Shown here piece by piece: positions 1 through 6,385 of a stretch of DNA of 11,935 nucleotides. The first letter of the stretch is position 1. Each line of letters opens with the position of its first letter. Source of the stretch: Pseudomonadota bacterium (GTDB lineage Bacteria; Pseudomonadota; Gammaproteobacteria; Pseudomonadales; Pseudomonadaceae); the NCBI GenBank assembly GCA_023431055.1, contig JAEYXX010000035.1:1-11935 (forward strand), written 5' to 3'. Made by a program: the position numbers and the translations under genes. The notes beneath the pieces were generated by a model. The model made no database searches, was not told where the DNA came from, and saw only the letters and a program-made list of their open reading frames with translations.

Positions 1-945
1 CGCATCGTGCACCTGCCGCTGGCCTGGGACGATCCGTCGACGCGGCTCGCGATCGAGAAGTACGCGCAGTCGGTGCGGCCGGACGCGCCCTGGTGCCCGA
101 GCAACATCGAGTTCATCCGCCGCATCAATGGCCTCGACTCGATCGAAGAGGTGAAGCGCATCGTCTTCGACGCCAGCTATCTGGTGATGGGCCTCGGCGA
201 CGTCTATCTCGGCGCGCCGGTGGCCACCCCGGTCGACCCGCGCCATCGCCTCGTCACCACCAAGTACAACCCCGCCCGCACCTGGACCCCGGAGAATGCC
301 GTCGGCATCGGCGGCGCCTACATGTGTGTCTACGGCATGGAAGGCCCCGGCGGCTACCAGTTCGTCGGACGCACCCTGCAGATGTGGAATCGCTACCGCG
401 CGGTCGAAGCCTTCGACGGCAAGCCCTGGCTGCTGCGTTTCTTCGACCAGATTCGCTTCTACCCGGTCAGCGCCGACGAGCTGCTGCGCATCCGCCGTGA
501 CTTCCCGCTCGGTCGCTACCCGCTGCGCATCGAACACAGCGAACTGGCTCTGGCCGACTACCAGCAGTTTCTCGACGACGAAGCCGATGGCATCGCCGCC
601 TTCCGCCAGCAGCAGCGAGCGGCCTTCGACGCCGAACGCCAGCGCTGGATCGACAGCGGCCAGGCGCACTTCGAAGTCGAGGAAGCGGCCGCCGAGCTTG
701 GCGATGATGCCCCGCTGGGCGCCGGTCAGCACGGTATCGACAGCCATATCGCCGGCAACCTCTGGCAGGTGCAGGTGGAAGCCGGCGCGCAGGTACAGGC
801 TGGCGACGTGCTGGTGATTCTCGAGTCGATGAAGATGGAAATCCCGCTGACCGCGCCGGTGGCCGGCACGGTGCGCGAGGTGCGTGTGCAGCCCGGCTCG
901 CCGGTACGCGCCGGGCAGCGCGTGGTGGTGCTGGAAGAGGCCTGA
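1..945 (+). CDS. Urea carboxylase, C-terminal part (5' end outside window)
   Basis: This is the end of a biotin-dependent urea carboxylase, which makes allophanate from urea, bicarbonate and ATP; allophanate hydrolase then releases ammonia. The reading frame is open from base 1, so the GTG at 7 is not the true start and most of the roughly 1200-residue protein lies upstream. The visible part holds the end of the carboxyltransferase half, with the [10 protein letters not shown] motif typical of the AHS1 (KipI-like) domain at about residues 114-123 counted from base 7. A charged linker follows, then a C-terminal biotinyl domain with ESMKME, whose lysine codon at 832-834 is the predicted biotin attachment site. 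The same motif occurs in pyruvate and acetyl-CoA carboxylases, but the AHS1 part rules those out. The protein is cytosolic. No downstream partner gene lies in the window. Confidence 0.93.
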   Translation, partial: RIVHLPLAWDDPSTRLAIEKYAQSVRPDAPWCPSNIEFIRRINGLDSIEEVKRIVFDASYLVMGLGDVYLGAPVATPVDPRHRLVTTKYNPARTWTPENAVGIGGAYMCVYGMEGPGGYQFVGRTLQMWNRYRAVEAFDGKPWLLRFFDQIRFYPVSADELLRIRRDFPLGRYPLRIEHSELALADYQQFLDDEADGIAAFRQQQRAAFDAERQRWIDSGQAHFEVEEAAAELGDDAPLGAGQHGIDSHIAGNLWQVQVEAGAQVQAGDVLVILESMKMEIPLTAPVAGTVREVRVQPGSPVRAGQRVVVLEEA

Positions 946-972
946 AAGCTCGCAGGCGCCTGAACGCTTGCT

Positions 973-998
973 CCCCTCTCCCGTTTACGGGAGAGGGG
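973..998. terminator. Hairpin after urea carboxylase, possible terminator
   Basis: CCCCTCTCCCG and CGGGAGAGGGG form a perfect 11-bp stem around a TTTA loop, 27 bases after the urea carboxylase stop codon. There is no run of T after it on the plus strand; a G-rich stretch (TTGGGGGAGAGGG) follows. It may stop transcription or protect the mRNA 3' end, or be one copy of a dispersed intergenic palindrome. Its role is inferred from position only. Confidence 0.45.
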
Positions 999-1077
999 TT
1001 GGGGGAGAGGGTCAAGACAGCCACGCAACTCGACATCCCGTAGGAAAACCAGCCACCCGGTCAAATGTCGATACACC

Positions 1078-1150
1078 CAAGGAGCGGCGCCCCGCCGCGA
1101 ACCTGCCTTACGCGGACGCGCAAAGCTTCGCCCCGGGGCGGGGCTCCTAC
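1078..1150. repeat. REP-like inverted repeat (GTAGGAGC family)
   Basis: The element runs from AAGGAGCGGCGCCCCG to GCTCCTAC, with ends that pair (AGGAGC with GCTCCT) and GC-rich inner arms. Bases 1125-1150 are an exact 26-base reverse complement of 9456-9481, so at least two copies of the family exist in the window. The GTAG start and short palindromic form fit REP/REPIN elements mobilised by RAYT transposases; no RAYT gene is in the window. Confidence 0.65.
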
Positions 1151-1293
1151 GCAAGGCTGCTTTGCTCGCCTTGCCGGATTGGCATAACCCCAACTTTTAT
1201 CCCCCCATATACGGCGCCGATCATGATCACAACTGGCGCTATCCCCTCCCGGCAAGCTAGCATCACGCCATCAACCCGCTCCCGGATTCACCC

Positions 1294-2760
1294 ATGTCCC
1301 TGCGCCCTAAACGGCACACGCAAACCTCGTTGGTGTTACTGCTCCTGTTCCTGCTCGGTAGCGGCTTTCTCACCACTTCGCTGCTGAGCTATTACGCCTC
1401 GCGCGACTCGATCCGTAACAGCATCATCAACACCGAACTGCCGCTGACCTCCGACACGGTCTATTCGGAAATCCAGAAGGACCTGGTGCGCCCCATCCTC
1501 ATCTCCTCGATGATGGCCCGCGACACCTTCCTGCGTGACTGGGTGCTGGCCGGCGAACAGGACAACGGACAGATGACCCGCTACCTGCGTGAAGTGCAGG
1601 AACACTACGGCGCCTTCACCAGCTTCTTCGTCTCCGACAAGACCAGCACCTACTACCAGGCCAAGGGCGTGCTCAAGCAGGTCAAGCCGGAAGAACCGCG
1701 CGATGTCTGGTACTACCGCGTGCGCATGCTGCCCGAGCCCTACGAGATCAATGTCGACGTCGACATGGCCAATGCCGACCGCCTGACCATCTTCATCAAC
1801 TACAAGGTGTTCGACTACGACGGCAGCTTCATCGGCGCCACCGGCGTCGGCCTGGCGGTCGATGCCGTGGTCAAGCTGATCGACGAGTACCAGGCGCGCT
1901 ACGAACGCAGCGTCTACTTCGTCGACACCACCGGGCGCATCACCCTGACCGGCGCGCAGGGCGGACCGATGGGTGCCCAGGTCGGCGATTCGCTGGCCGA
2001 CGTGCCCGGCCTCGACGGCTTGATGGCAAAACTGCCCACGCCACAGAGCGGCCAATTCGAATACCAGGAACAGGGCCGCGAGCACTTCCTCAACGTGCGT
2101 TACATACCCGAGCTGGAGTGGTACCTGTTCGTCGACAAGCACGACAAGGCCCTGGCCGGCATCCGCCAGGGGCTCTACATCAACCTGCTGCTGTGCCTGC
2201 TGGTCACCGCCATCGTGCTGACCCTGGTGAGTCTGGCGATTCGTCGCTACCAGCAGCGCATCGCCGCCCTGGCCACTACCGACAGCCTCACCGAACTGCC
2301 CAACCGCCGTGGCTTCGACATCCTCGCCGAACAGGCCCTGCAGGAAGCACAGCGCGACAGCAGCCCGCTGTGCGCCGTACTGCTGGACCTCGACAACTTC
2401 AAACTGATCAACGACCAGCACGGCCACCTCGCTGGTGACGAAGTGCTTCGCCGCTTCGCCGAGCAGTTGCGTGGCACCCTGCGCCAGGCCGACATTCTCT
2501 GCCGCTGGGGTGGCGAGGAATTCATCCTGCTGCTGAAGAATACCGACCGCCACGCCGCCCACGAGCTGGCCGAAAAACTGCGTCAGCACTGCGCCGAACA
2601 ACGTTACCCGGTTGGCGGTGAAGCACTGCAGGTCACCGTCAGCCTCGGACTCAGCCAATGGCGGCCGGGCGAAGCACTGCACGACCTGCTTGGCCGCACC
2701 GATCGCGCCCTGTACCGGGCCAAACAGGCCGGGCGCGACCGCGTCTGCGAAGAGTATTGA
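1294..2760 (+). CDS. Membrane-anchored GGDEF diguanylate cyclase
   Basis: The predicted 488-residue protein makes cyclic di-GMP from two GTP. It has a transmembrane helix at about residues 12-33, a periplasmic sensor region of about 260 residues whose spacing suggests a double Cache (dCache) fold, a second transmembrane helix at about 295-316, and a C-terminal GGDEF domain at about 323-485. The active-site loop is GGEEF (406-410). Acidic residues for metal sit in LLDLDNFK (Asp365/Asp367), and an RxxD product-inhibition site (RQAD, 397-400) lies five residues before the loop, so the enzyme looks active and feedback-controlled. The ligand is unknown. No strong ribosome site precedes the ATG. 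Its stop overlaps the next start (TGATG), and a CWC protein and pseudouridine synthase follow, an order that from memory resembles PA3177-PA3179 of P. aeruginosa. The family call is secure; the sensor fold is inferred. Confidence 0.93.
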   Translation: MSLRPKRHTQTSLVLLLLFLLGSGFLTTSLLSYYASRDSIRNSIINTELPLTSDTVYSEIQKDLVRPILISSMMARDTFLRDWVLAGEQDNGQMTRYLREVQEHYGAFTSFFVSDKTSTYYQAKGVLKQVKPEEPRDVWYYRVRMLPEPYEINVDVDMANADRLTIFINYKVFDYDGSFIGATGVGLAVDAVVKLIDEYQARYERSVYFVDTTGRITLTGAQGGPMGAQVGDSLADVPGLDGLMAKLPTPQSGQFEYQEQGREHFLNVRYIPELEWYLFVDKHDKALAGIRQGLYINLLLCLLVTAIVLTLVSLAIRRYQQRIAALATTDSLTELPNRRGFDILAEQALQEAQRDSSPLCAVLLDLDNFKLINDQHGHLAGDEVLRRFAEQLRGTLRQADILCRWGGEEFILLLKNTDRHAAHELAEKLRQHCAEQRYPVGGEALQVTVSLGLSQWRPGEALHDLLGRTDRALYRAKQAGRDRVCEEY

Positions 2761-2966
2761 TGGACGCCGAGCATTGCCCGCTGTGCGGCAAGGCCAACCA
2801 GTGCAGCATCGCGGCAGGCTGTAGCGATGAACCCTGTTGGTGCTTCGCTGCGCAGATCGACCCCGCCGCGTTGCAGCGTCTGACGCCCGAGCAACGTGAC
2901 CGAGCCTGCATCTGCCCCGCCTGTGCTGGTGCCCTTGAAGCCGCTAAAAGCGAGGAGCGAGACTGA
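2760..2966 (+). CDS. Small cysteine-rich CWC-family protein
   Basis: A 68-residue protein with ten cysteines arranged as CPLCG (6-10), a Cys at 15, a Cys at 21, CWC (26-28) and CICPAC (50-55). This pattern matches the 'cysteine-rich CWC' family of short bacterial proteins of unknown function. The cysteine pairs suggest a zinc-binding fold, which is an inference. There is no signal peptide, so a cytosolic site is likely. The start at 2760 is chosen because the ATG overlaps the cyclase stop as TGATG, implying translational coupling, and because upstream in-frame codons lie inside the cyclase gene in another frame. The pseudouridine synthase begins three bases after its stop, so the protein may be co-produced with an rRNA modifier. 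Confidence 0.85.
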   Translation: MDAEHCPLCGKANQCSIAAGCSDEPCWCFAAQIDPAALQRLTPEQRDRACICPACAGALEAAKSEERD

Positions 2967-2969
2967 GCC

Positions 2970-3662
2970 ATGCGCCTGGATCGCTTCCTCAGCAACTTCC
3001 CGCGTTTCAGCCGCCAGGACAGCCGCCTGCTGATCAGCGCTGGGCGCCTGCGTGTGGATGGCGCCGTGGTACACGATCCGCGCCACGAGGTGCGCGACTT
3101 CCAGCGTGTCGAACTGGATGACGAACTGCTGCAAGCCGGGCGCAGCGCGCGCTACTGGATGCTGCACAAACCGGTCGGCGTGGTCAGCGCCACCGAGCAC
3201 GACGAACACCGCACCGTCCTCGATCTGCTCGACGAGCCGGACAAACACGACCTGCACCTGGCCGGGCGCCTCGACCTGAACACCAGCGGCCTGCTGCTGA
3301 TCACCAACGACGGGCGCTGGTCACGGCGTATCACCCAGCCGCAAGAGCGTAAGCCCAAGGTCTACCACGTCACCACCGAACAGCCGATCACCGCCGAGTA
3401 CGCCGAGGTCTTCGCCCAAGGCCTGTACTTCGCCTTCGAAGACCTCACCACCCTGCCCGCCCAGCTCGACGTGCTGAGCAGCCACCAAGCCCGGCTGACC
3501 CTGTTCGAAGGCCGTTACCATCAGGTCAAGCGTATGTTCGGCCACTTCCGCAATCGCGTCGTCGCCCTGCACCGCGAGAGCATGGGCGAAATCGTCCTCG
3601 ACCCACAGCTCGCCCCCGGCCAATACCGCGCACTGACGGATGCGGAAATCGCCAGCGTTTGA
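2970..3662 (+). CDS. rsuA: 16S rRNA pseudouridine synthase, RsuA family
   Basis: A 230-residue protein that matches E. coli RsuA (231 residues) along its whole length. RsuA converts U516 of 16S rRNA to pseudouridine during small-subunit assembly. An S4-like RNA-binding domain occupies about residues 1-58 (MRLDRFLSNF start). The catalytic domain follows, with the family motif GRLDLNTSGLLL at 99-110, whose Asp102 is the expected nucleophile. Further on are EGRYHQVKRMF and a C-terminal LAPGQYRALTDAEIASV segment, both very close to RsuA. A good ribosome site, GAGGAG at 2952-2957, lies inside the end of the preceding gene, 12 bases before the ATG. Paralogues RluB/E/F share the fold, so the exact target uridine is inferred from overall similarity, length and terminal segment. 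Confidence 0.88.
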   Translation: MRLDRFLSNFPRFSRQDSRLLISAGRLRVDGAVVHDPRHEVRDFQRVELDDELLQAGRSARYWMLHKPVGVVSATEHDEHRTVLDLLDEPDKHDLHLAGRLDLNTSGLLLITNDGRWSRRITQPQERKPKVYHVTTEQPITAEYAEVFAQGLYFAFEDLTTLPAQLDVLSSHQARLTLFEGRYHQVKRMFGHFRNRVVALHRESMGEIVLDPQLAPGQYRALTDAEIASV

Positions 3663-3909
3663 TCGTCGCCCTGCGCCTGAATCTGACTACCCGACCAACG
3701 GCATCGCCAATCGGCTACAAAGATGTGACTCACCCTTGCGTGGCTGCAAGGTAACTGCTTGAATCGAACCATAAGTCTTCGGGTGACCAGCCGGTCACAG
3801 AAAGACAGTGAAGTGTTTTTTCGGTTGCTGGCGCTCTGCGCCGACTGGATTCCTGCCTGGTAACACCGCCCTCTCCACGGCCCTGAAAAAGCCTGGAGCG
3901 CTCGCCTGT

Positions 3910-3940
3910 TTCGATCCTAACTGATTGAAATTCTTATACT
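3910..3940 (+). promoter_or_regulatory. phaG: Candidate phaG promoter (weak)
   Basis: TATACT at 3935-3940 is a good -10 hexamer inside the only AT-rich patch before phaG. The best upstream match, TTCGAT at 3910-3915, is a poor -35 with 19-base spacing. The call is based on position and composition only. Confidence 0.25.
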
Positions 3941-3954
3941 TATAAAAATCTCCA

Positions 3955-3986
3955 GCCTGACATCATGCTGTCACGCTCAGGCGCTT
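3955..3986 (+). promoter_or_regulatory. Terminator-like hairpin in the phaG leader
   Basis: GCCTGA (3955-3960) can pair with TCAGGC (3977-3982), and GCTTTTCT follows, which resembles a weak intrinsic terminator. A competing small hairpin, TGACA (3958-3962) with TGTCA (3969-3973), shares bases with the first, so two folds exclude one another. The site lies about 70 bases before the phaG start and could attenuate it. No anti-terminator logic or leader peptide was identified. Confidence 0.3.
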
Positions 3987-4055
3987 TTCTAACTGCTCAT
4001 TCCAGCGCGAACGGTCGCCCGCTCGCCTTGCTCACTTGCGCCAGGAGGAAACGAC

Positions 4056-4943
4056 ATGAGGCCAGAAACCGCAGTCGTCGAGATCAACAGGAAGCACAAG
4101 GTACACACGGAGTTCTACGGCAACCCGGCAGCAAGCAAGACCATCATCCTGGTCAATGGCTCCCTGGCGACCACCGCCTCGTTCGCGCAAACGATCAAGT
4201 ACCTGCAGCCGCAGTTCAACGTAGTGGCCTTCGACTTGCCCTATGCCGGCCAGTCGAAGCCGCACAACAGCGACTTCACGCCCATCAGCAAGGAAGACGA
4301 AGCGGCGATCCTGCTGCACCTGATCGCCCACTACGGTGCCAACTACCTGATGTCCTTCTCCTGGGGTGGTGTCGCCTCCATGCTCGCCCTGGCCCAACGC
4401 CCGGCGACCCTGGAGCGGGCGGCGATCTGCTCTTTCTCGCCGATCCTCAACGTGCCGATGCTCGACTACCTGCACAAGGGCCTGCGCTTCCTGAACGCAG
4501 TGGATCGCGACAACGTCGCCCTGCTGGTCAACAGCACCATCGGCAAGCACCTGCCGTCGCTGTTCAAGCGCTTCAACCACAAGCACGTTAGCACCCTGGA
4601 CGAACACGAATACCGGCAGATGTACGCCCACATCAAACAGGTGCTGAGCATGGAAGCGCACTGCAGCATGGAGTGCCTGCAGGCCATCGACATCCCGCTG
4701 CTGTTCGTCAATGGCGACCGTGACGAATACACCTCGGTGGAAGACGCCTGCCTGTTCGCCCAGCACATCGACCACGCCCAGTTCGCCGTGATCGACGATG
4801 CCGGCCACTTCCTCGACATGGAACACAAGGCCGCCTGGCTGCAGACCCAACGCGTATTGCTGGACTTCTTCAACGCCCCCAGCAAACGCCTGCAACTGCC
4901 AGTCAAAGGCGACCTGCGCGACCTCCAGGCGATGGCGGTATGA
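4056..4943 (+). CDS. phaG: PhaG, (R)-3-hydroxyacyl-ACP:CoA transacylase / 3-hydroxyacyl-ACP thioesterase
   Basis: PhaG links fatty acid synthesis to medium-chain polyhydroxyalkanoate formation by taking (R)-3-hydroxyacyl chains off ACP; it was described as a CoA transacylase and later as a thioesterase working with an acyl-CoA ligase. The 295-residue length equals that of P. putida PhaG and P. aeruginosa RhlA, and the start (MRPE), NGSLATTASFAQT (34-46), SFSWGG (100-105) and IGKHLPSLFKRFN (162-174) follow PhaG closely. The alpha/beta hydrolase triad is Ser102, Asp223 (NGDRDEYT) and His251 (DAGHFLD), at the same numbers as in RhlA. The H-x4-D motif reported for PhaG is present as His177...Asp182. 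RhlA is the main alternative, but no rhlB follows and the sequence is nearer PhaG. AGGAGG at 4043-4048 sets the start, seven bases before the ATG. The gene stands alone. Confidence 0.92.
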   Translation: MRPETAVVEINRKHKVHTEFYGNPAASKTIILVNGSLATTASFAQTIKYLQPQFNVVAFDLPYAGQSKPHNSDFTPISKEDEAAILLHLIAHYGANYLMSFSWGGVASMLALAQRPATLERAAICSFSPILNVPMLDYLHKGLRFLNAVDRDNVALLVNSTIGKHLPSLFKRFNHKHVSTLDEHEYRQMYAHIKQVLSMEAHCSMECLQAIDIPLLFVNGDRDEYTSVEDACLFAQHIDHAQFAVIDDAGHFLDMEHKAAWLQTQRVLLDFFNAPSKRLQLPVKGDLRDLQAMAV

Positions 4944-4973
4944 CAGGCACCGAGCGTGGAGCGGATGCGTCTA

Positions 4974-5016
4974 TCGGGCACCTCTAGAAACGTAGGTAGT
5001 TTCTAGAGGTGCCCGA
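4974..5016. terminator. Perfect 18-bp hairpin after phaG
   Basis: TCGGGCACCTCTAGAAAC (4974-4991) is matched perfectly by its reverse complement at 4999-5016, around the loop GTAGGTA. It starts 30 bases after the phaG stop and ends shortly before the tRNA promoter. No T run follows on either side, so it is not a classic intrinsic terminator. It could be a processing or stability hairpin, or a dispersed palindrome or remnant transposon end. Confidence 0.5.
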
Positions 5017-5027
5017 ACGCTCCGCGC

Positions 5028-5056
5028 TTCATTTCTGAGTCATGTTCCGGTATAAA
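5028..5056 (+). promoter_or_regulatory. Promoter of tRNA-Gly
   Basis: TATAAA at 5051-5056 is a good -10 hexamer, 17 bases after TTCATT (5028-5033), a partial -35. Transcription would begin near 5063, a few bases before the mature tRNA. The GGCACCC stretch after the -10 is GC-rich, as in the discriminators of stringently controlled stable-RNA promoters. Confidence 0.5.
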
Positions 5057-5066
5057 GGCACCCGCT

Positions 5067-5140
5067 GCGGGTGTCGTATAATGGTAATACCCTAGCTTCC
5101 CAAGCTAGAGCCGTGGGTTCGATTCCCATCACCCGCTCCA
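5067..5140 (+). tRNA. tRNA-Gly (anticodon CCC)
   Basis: A complete cloverleaf is visible. The acceptor stem is GCGGGTG (5067-5073) with CACCCGC (5130-5136). The D arm is GTAT/ATAC (5076-5090). The anticodon stem is CTAGC/GCTAG around the loop TTCCCAA, with anticodon CCC at 5099-5101. The T arm is GTGGG-TTCGATT-CCCAT, and CCA is encoded at 5138-5140. It reads GGG codons. An intrinsic terminator follows 11 bases later. Its 3' end, from the T arm on, is repeated at 7053, which marks this gene as an integration site for the downstream island. Confidence 0.96.
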
Positions 5141-5210
5141 GACAGCCAAGCAAAAGCCCCGTCATCACTGACGGGGCTTTTTCGTTTCCGGCGTTTGAAG
5201 GGCTTGACCG
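5115..5210 (+). repeat. Left direct repeat (attL-like): tRNA-Gly 3' end plus terminator
   Basis: Bases 5115-5158 are identical to 7053-7096 (44 bases). After one mismatch the match continues for 29 bases (5160-5188), then more loosely to about 5210. The repeat covers the tRNA T-loop, 3' acceptor strand, CCA and terminator. Such 3'-end duplication is the usual trace of site-specific integration into a tRNA gene. Confidence 0.85.
5152..5182 (+). terminator. Intrinsic terminator of tRNA-Gly
   Basis: AAAAGCCCCGTCA (5152-5164) pairs with TGACGGGGCTTTT (5169-5181) around the loop TCAC, and the stem ends in TTTTT. It is a strong stem with a U tail, placed right after the tRNA. It is part of the direct repeat found again at 7090-7120. 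Confidence 0.9.
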
Positions 5211-5267
5211 CAAGGGTTTGAGCTGAGAAAGGTGGCGCTTTGCGATCAGACGAAAGGCGTCAGGCAG

Positions 5268-5289
5268 AAAATAAATCTGTCCCCTTTTT
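5268..5289 (-). repeat. GGGGACAGATTTATTT motif, copy 1 (inverted)
   Basis: AAATAAATCTGTCCCCTTTT at 5269-5288 is the exact reverse complement of copies 2 and 3. It lies about 26 bases beyond the 3' end of the minus-strand gene 5315-5764. From memory this motif is widespread in gammaproteobacterial intergenic DNA and is often wrongly translated as 'KRGQIYF'. Confidence 0.85.
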
Positions 5290-5314
5290 GTTCTATTCGT
5301 GACCATCCTCAACG

Positions 5315-5764
5315 TTAGAGCAACTGTCCAATCTCGCGTCCAGCGCCTGCGAGGTGATCAGTAACGAACGACGCGAAACCGACCGCAAGCAACTCGTCCA
5401 TGCCAATGCGAATGCTTTTCGGTCGATTAATTTTTCCCGAAGCCACTCTTGCAGAAAGATCGTGGACGCCTCCTTCTCCCGAATAGAGACTTCCGTATAT
5501 GACTGGAGGTTGGGGAAAGTAGGGCTCTGAGTAAGATACGCGCAGGCTGACGAATGCTTCGGTGCGTTCGCTTTTCCATTGCTTCTCGAAGAAATATCCC
5601 CACCACAAGCGATCTAAACCATGGCCCAAATCTAACCTGTTTCGGTTGCCTGCGTCGCGCAAGGCGATGCCAAGAGACGAGATATAAGAGATAGAACTCT
5701 TCAGACAGTCGTCGAGATTCGCCTCGTTGGCCCGAAAAATGATCTCCGATTCGCGGATGTCCAT
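5315..5764 (-). CDS. Hypothetical island protein, soluble, 149 residues
   Basis: I do not recognise this protein. It is predicted soluble, with no signal peptide or membrane helix. A helical, acidic N-terminal third (residues 1-38) leads to an aromatic-rich middle, LWWGYFFEKQW (53-63), then YSEPYFPQPPVIYGSLYSG (78-96). The C-terminal part is GMDELLAVGFASFVTDHLAG (121-140). The ATG at 5764 has only a weak ribosome site (AGAG, upstream on the minus strand). The gene is bracketed by an 8-bp inverted repeat: GTTAGAGC at 5314-5321, overlapping its stop codon, and GCTCTAAC at 5772-5779, just before its start. Motif copies 1 and 2 lie outside that. Size and cassette setting would suit an immunity or accessory protein, but that is speculation. 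Confidence 0.7.
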   Translation of the reverse strand: MDIRESEIIFRANEANLDDCLKSSISYISSLGIALRDAGNRNRLDLGHGLDRLWWGYFFEKQWKSERTEAFVSLRVSYSEPYFPQPPVIYGSLYSGEGGVHDLSARVASGKINRPKSIRIGMDELLAVGFASFVTDHLAGAGREIGQLL

Positions 5765-5786
5765 CTGATGCGCTCTAACTTTTGAA

Positions 5787-5808
5787 AAAAGGGGACAGAT
5801 TTATTTAT
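5787..5808 (+). repeat. GGGGACAGATTTATTT motif, copy 2
   Basis: AAAAGGGGACAGATTTATTT at 5787-5806 lies between the minus-strand genes 5315-5764 and 5836-6291. It shares two further bases (AT) with copy 3. Its CAGATTT can pair with AAATCTG at 5818-5824, giving a 7-bp stem with a 15-base loop. Confidence 0.85.
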
Positions 5809-5835
5809 GGAACTTAAAAATCTGGATGCGTTGGA

Positions 5836-6291
5836 TTAGCTAGCCAAAGGCGATGATCTTTCACCTTTGCCTGCAAGAATTTTAATATGCTTTGGCATAA
5901 GGCTCAACATACAGAGTAGAGACAAATGCACAAGTATTGATGGAAGAACACCAACTAGAAGCGTCAAGTAACTGAGCTCTCTAGAATTCGCAATATCTGC
6001 CAGCACATTAATCAGATTCCAAGGAATAGTTCTAAAGAAAAACAAAACAAAGACAAAAATGGAAACGACTAAGACGCAGAATAAATAGACCGCTGAAAGA
6101 AATTTATTACGACCAGCGAGAATCAATACTGAGAGTGCAAAAGGCAGTGAAATAAGAAAGGCCCAAAAAAGACTTTCACCTAGTTCCGCCTCACAATTCC
6201 TTGCTCCCCCGCATGAGCCAATAACACCGAACACAACAAAACCAGCGGATAGTGCTGCAAGACCGAGAATCATGCGAATCAGTATCAGCAT
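5836..6291 (-). CDS. Hypothetical island membrane protein, four helices, 151 residues
   Basis: I do not recognise this family. Four hydrophobic segments (about residues 3-25, 40-59, 64-86 and 107-131 from the chosen start) predict a small inner-membrane protein. A short loop between the first two has two cysteines (SCGGARNC, 26-33), and the tail is basic (KHIKILAGKGERS). The ATG at 6291 is preferred: AGGTG lies just upstream on the minus strand. The longer version starting at 6330 has no ribosome site, begins inside the 60-bp repeat, and its ATG is ACG in the other repeat copy. Base composition is far more AT-rich than the backbone, which supports transfer. It reads away from gene 6400-6870, from which the terminator at 6361-6379 separates it. 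Confidence 0.72.
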   Translation of the reverse strand: MLILIRMILGLAALSAGFVVFGVIGSCGGARNCEAELGESLFWAFLISLPFALSVLILAGRNKFLSAVYLFCVLVVSIFVFVLFFFRTIPWNLINVLADIANSRELSYLTLLVGVLPSILVHLSLLCMLSLMPKHIKILAGKGERSSPLAS

Positions 6292-6320
6292 GTAGCACCT
6301 AGCATTGACTGGAAATTGGA

Positions 6321-6380
6321 AGCTAGCCATAGCTTGCAGGCCTGTCTAGCAGCTGCGTCGAAAAAGTGTCGAAGACACTG
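6321..6380 (-). repeat. 60-bp direct repeat, copy 1, with minus-strand terminator
   Basis: These 60 bases match 6908-6967 with seven mismatches and no gap. The most conserved half (6351-6380) contains, on the minus strand, AGTGTC-TTC-GACACT followed by TTTT, an intrinsic terminator for the gene ending at 6400. The other half reaches the upstream region of the next gene. Confidence 0.85.
6361..6379 (-). terminator. Terminator of island gene 6400-6870
   Basis: Read on the minus strand, a 6-bp stem AGTGTC/GACACT with loop TTC is followed by TTTT, about 20 bases past the stop of the gene at 6400. The stem is short but the U tail is right. Confidence 0.6.
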
Positions 6381-6385
6381 AAGCC

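Larger units (their letters stand above)
946..1293. other. Intergenic region between urea carboxylase and diguanylate cyclase
   Basis: No convincing gene lies in these 348 bases. The region holds the hairpin at 973-998, a REP-like GC-rich palindrome at 1080-1150 and a short 10-bp palindrome, GATCATGATC, at 1219-1228. Short reading frames here are translations of repeats. The promoter of the downstream cyclase should lie in roughly 1150-1290, but no clear -35/-10 pair stands out. Confidence 0.6.
3663..4055. other. Intergenic region and leader upstream of phaG
   Basis: No gene is supported in these 393 bases. A short hairpin GTGACC-AGCC-GGTCAC sits at 3783-3798 and GGCGC-TCT-GCGCC at 3830-3842; neither has a T tail, though either could mark the end of the preceding transcript. 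AT-rich sequence at 3925-3950 (TTGAAATTCTTATACTTATAAAA) is the best place for a phaG promoter. A terminator-like hairpin follows at 3955-3986. No sigma54 or AlgU-type consensus was found by eye. Confidence 0.55.

Noticed and set aside
1336..2682. 448-codon minus-strand frame opposite the diguanylate cyclase
   Set aside because: Long antisense frames are common in GC-rich DNA; the plus strand encodes a complete GGDEF protein with all motifs, so this is a shadow.
4032..4895. 287-codon minus-strand frame opposite phaG
   Set aside because: Shadow of phaG, which has a full catalytic triad, the right length and a strong ribosome site.
4056..4943. Calling this gene rhlA (rhamnolipid precursor synthesis)
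   Set aside because: RhlA shares the triad, but the N-terminus and internal segments are closer to PhaG and no rhlB follows.
5040..5312. Minus-strand open frame of 90 codons across tRNA-Gly
   Set aside because: It is an antisense reading of the tRNA, its terminator and motif copy 1; the stretch GCLERVMGIEP is a familiar artefact of antisense tRNA translation.
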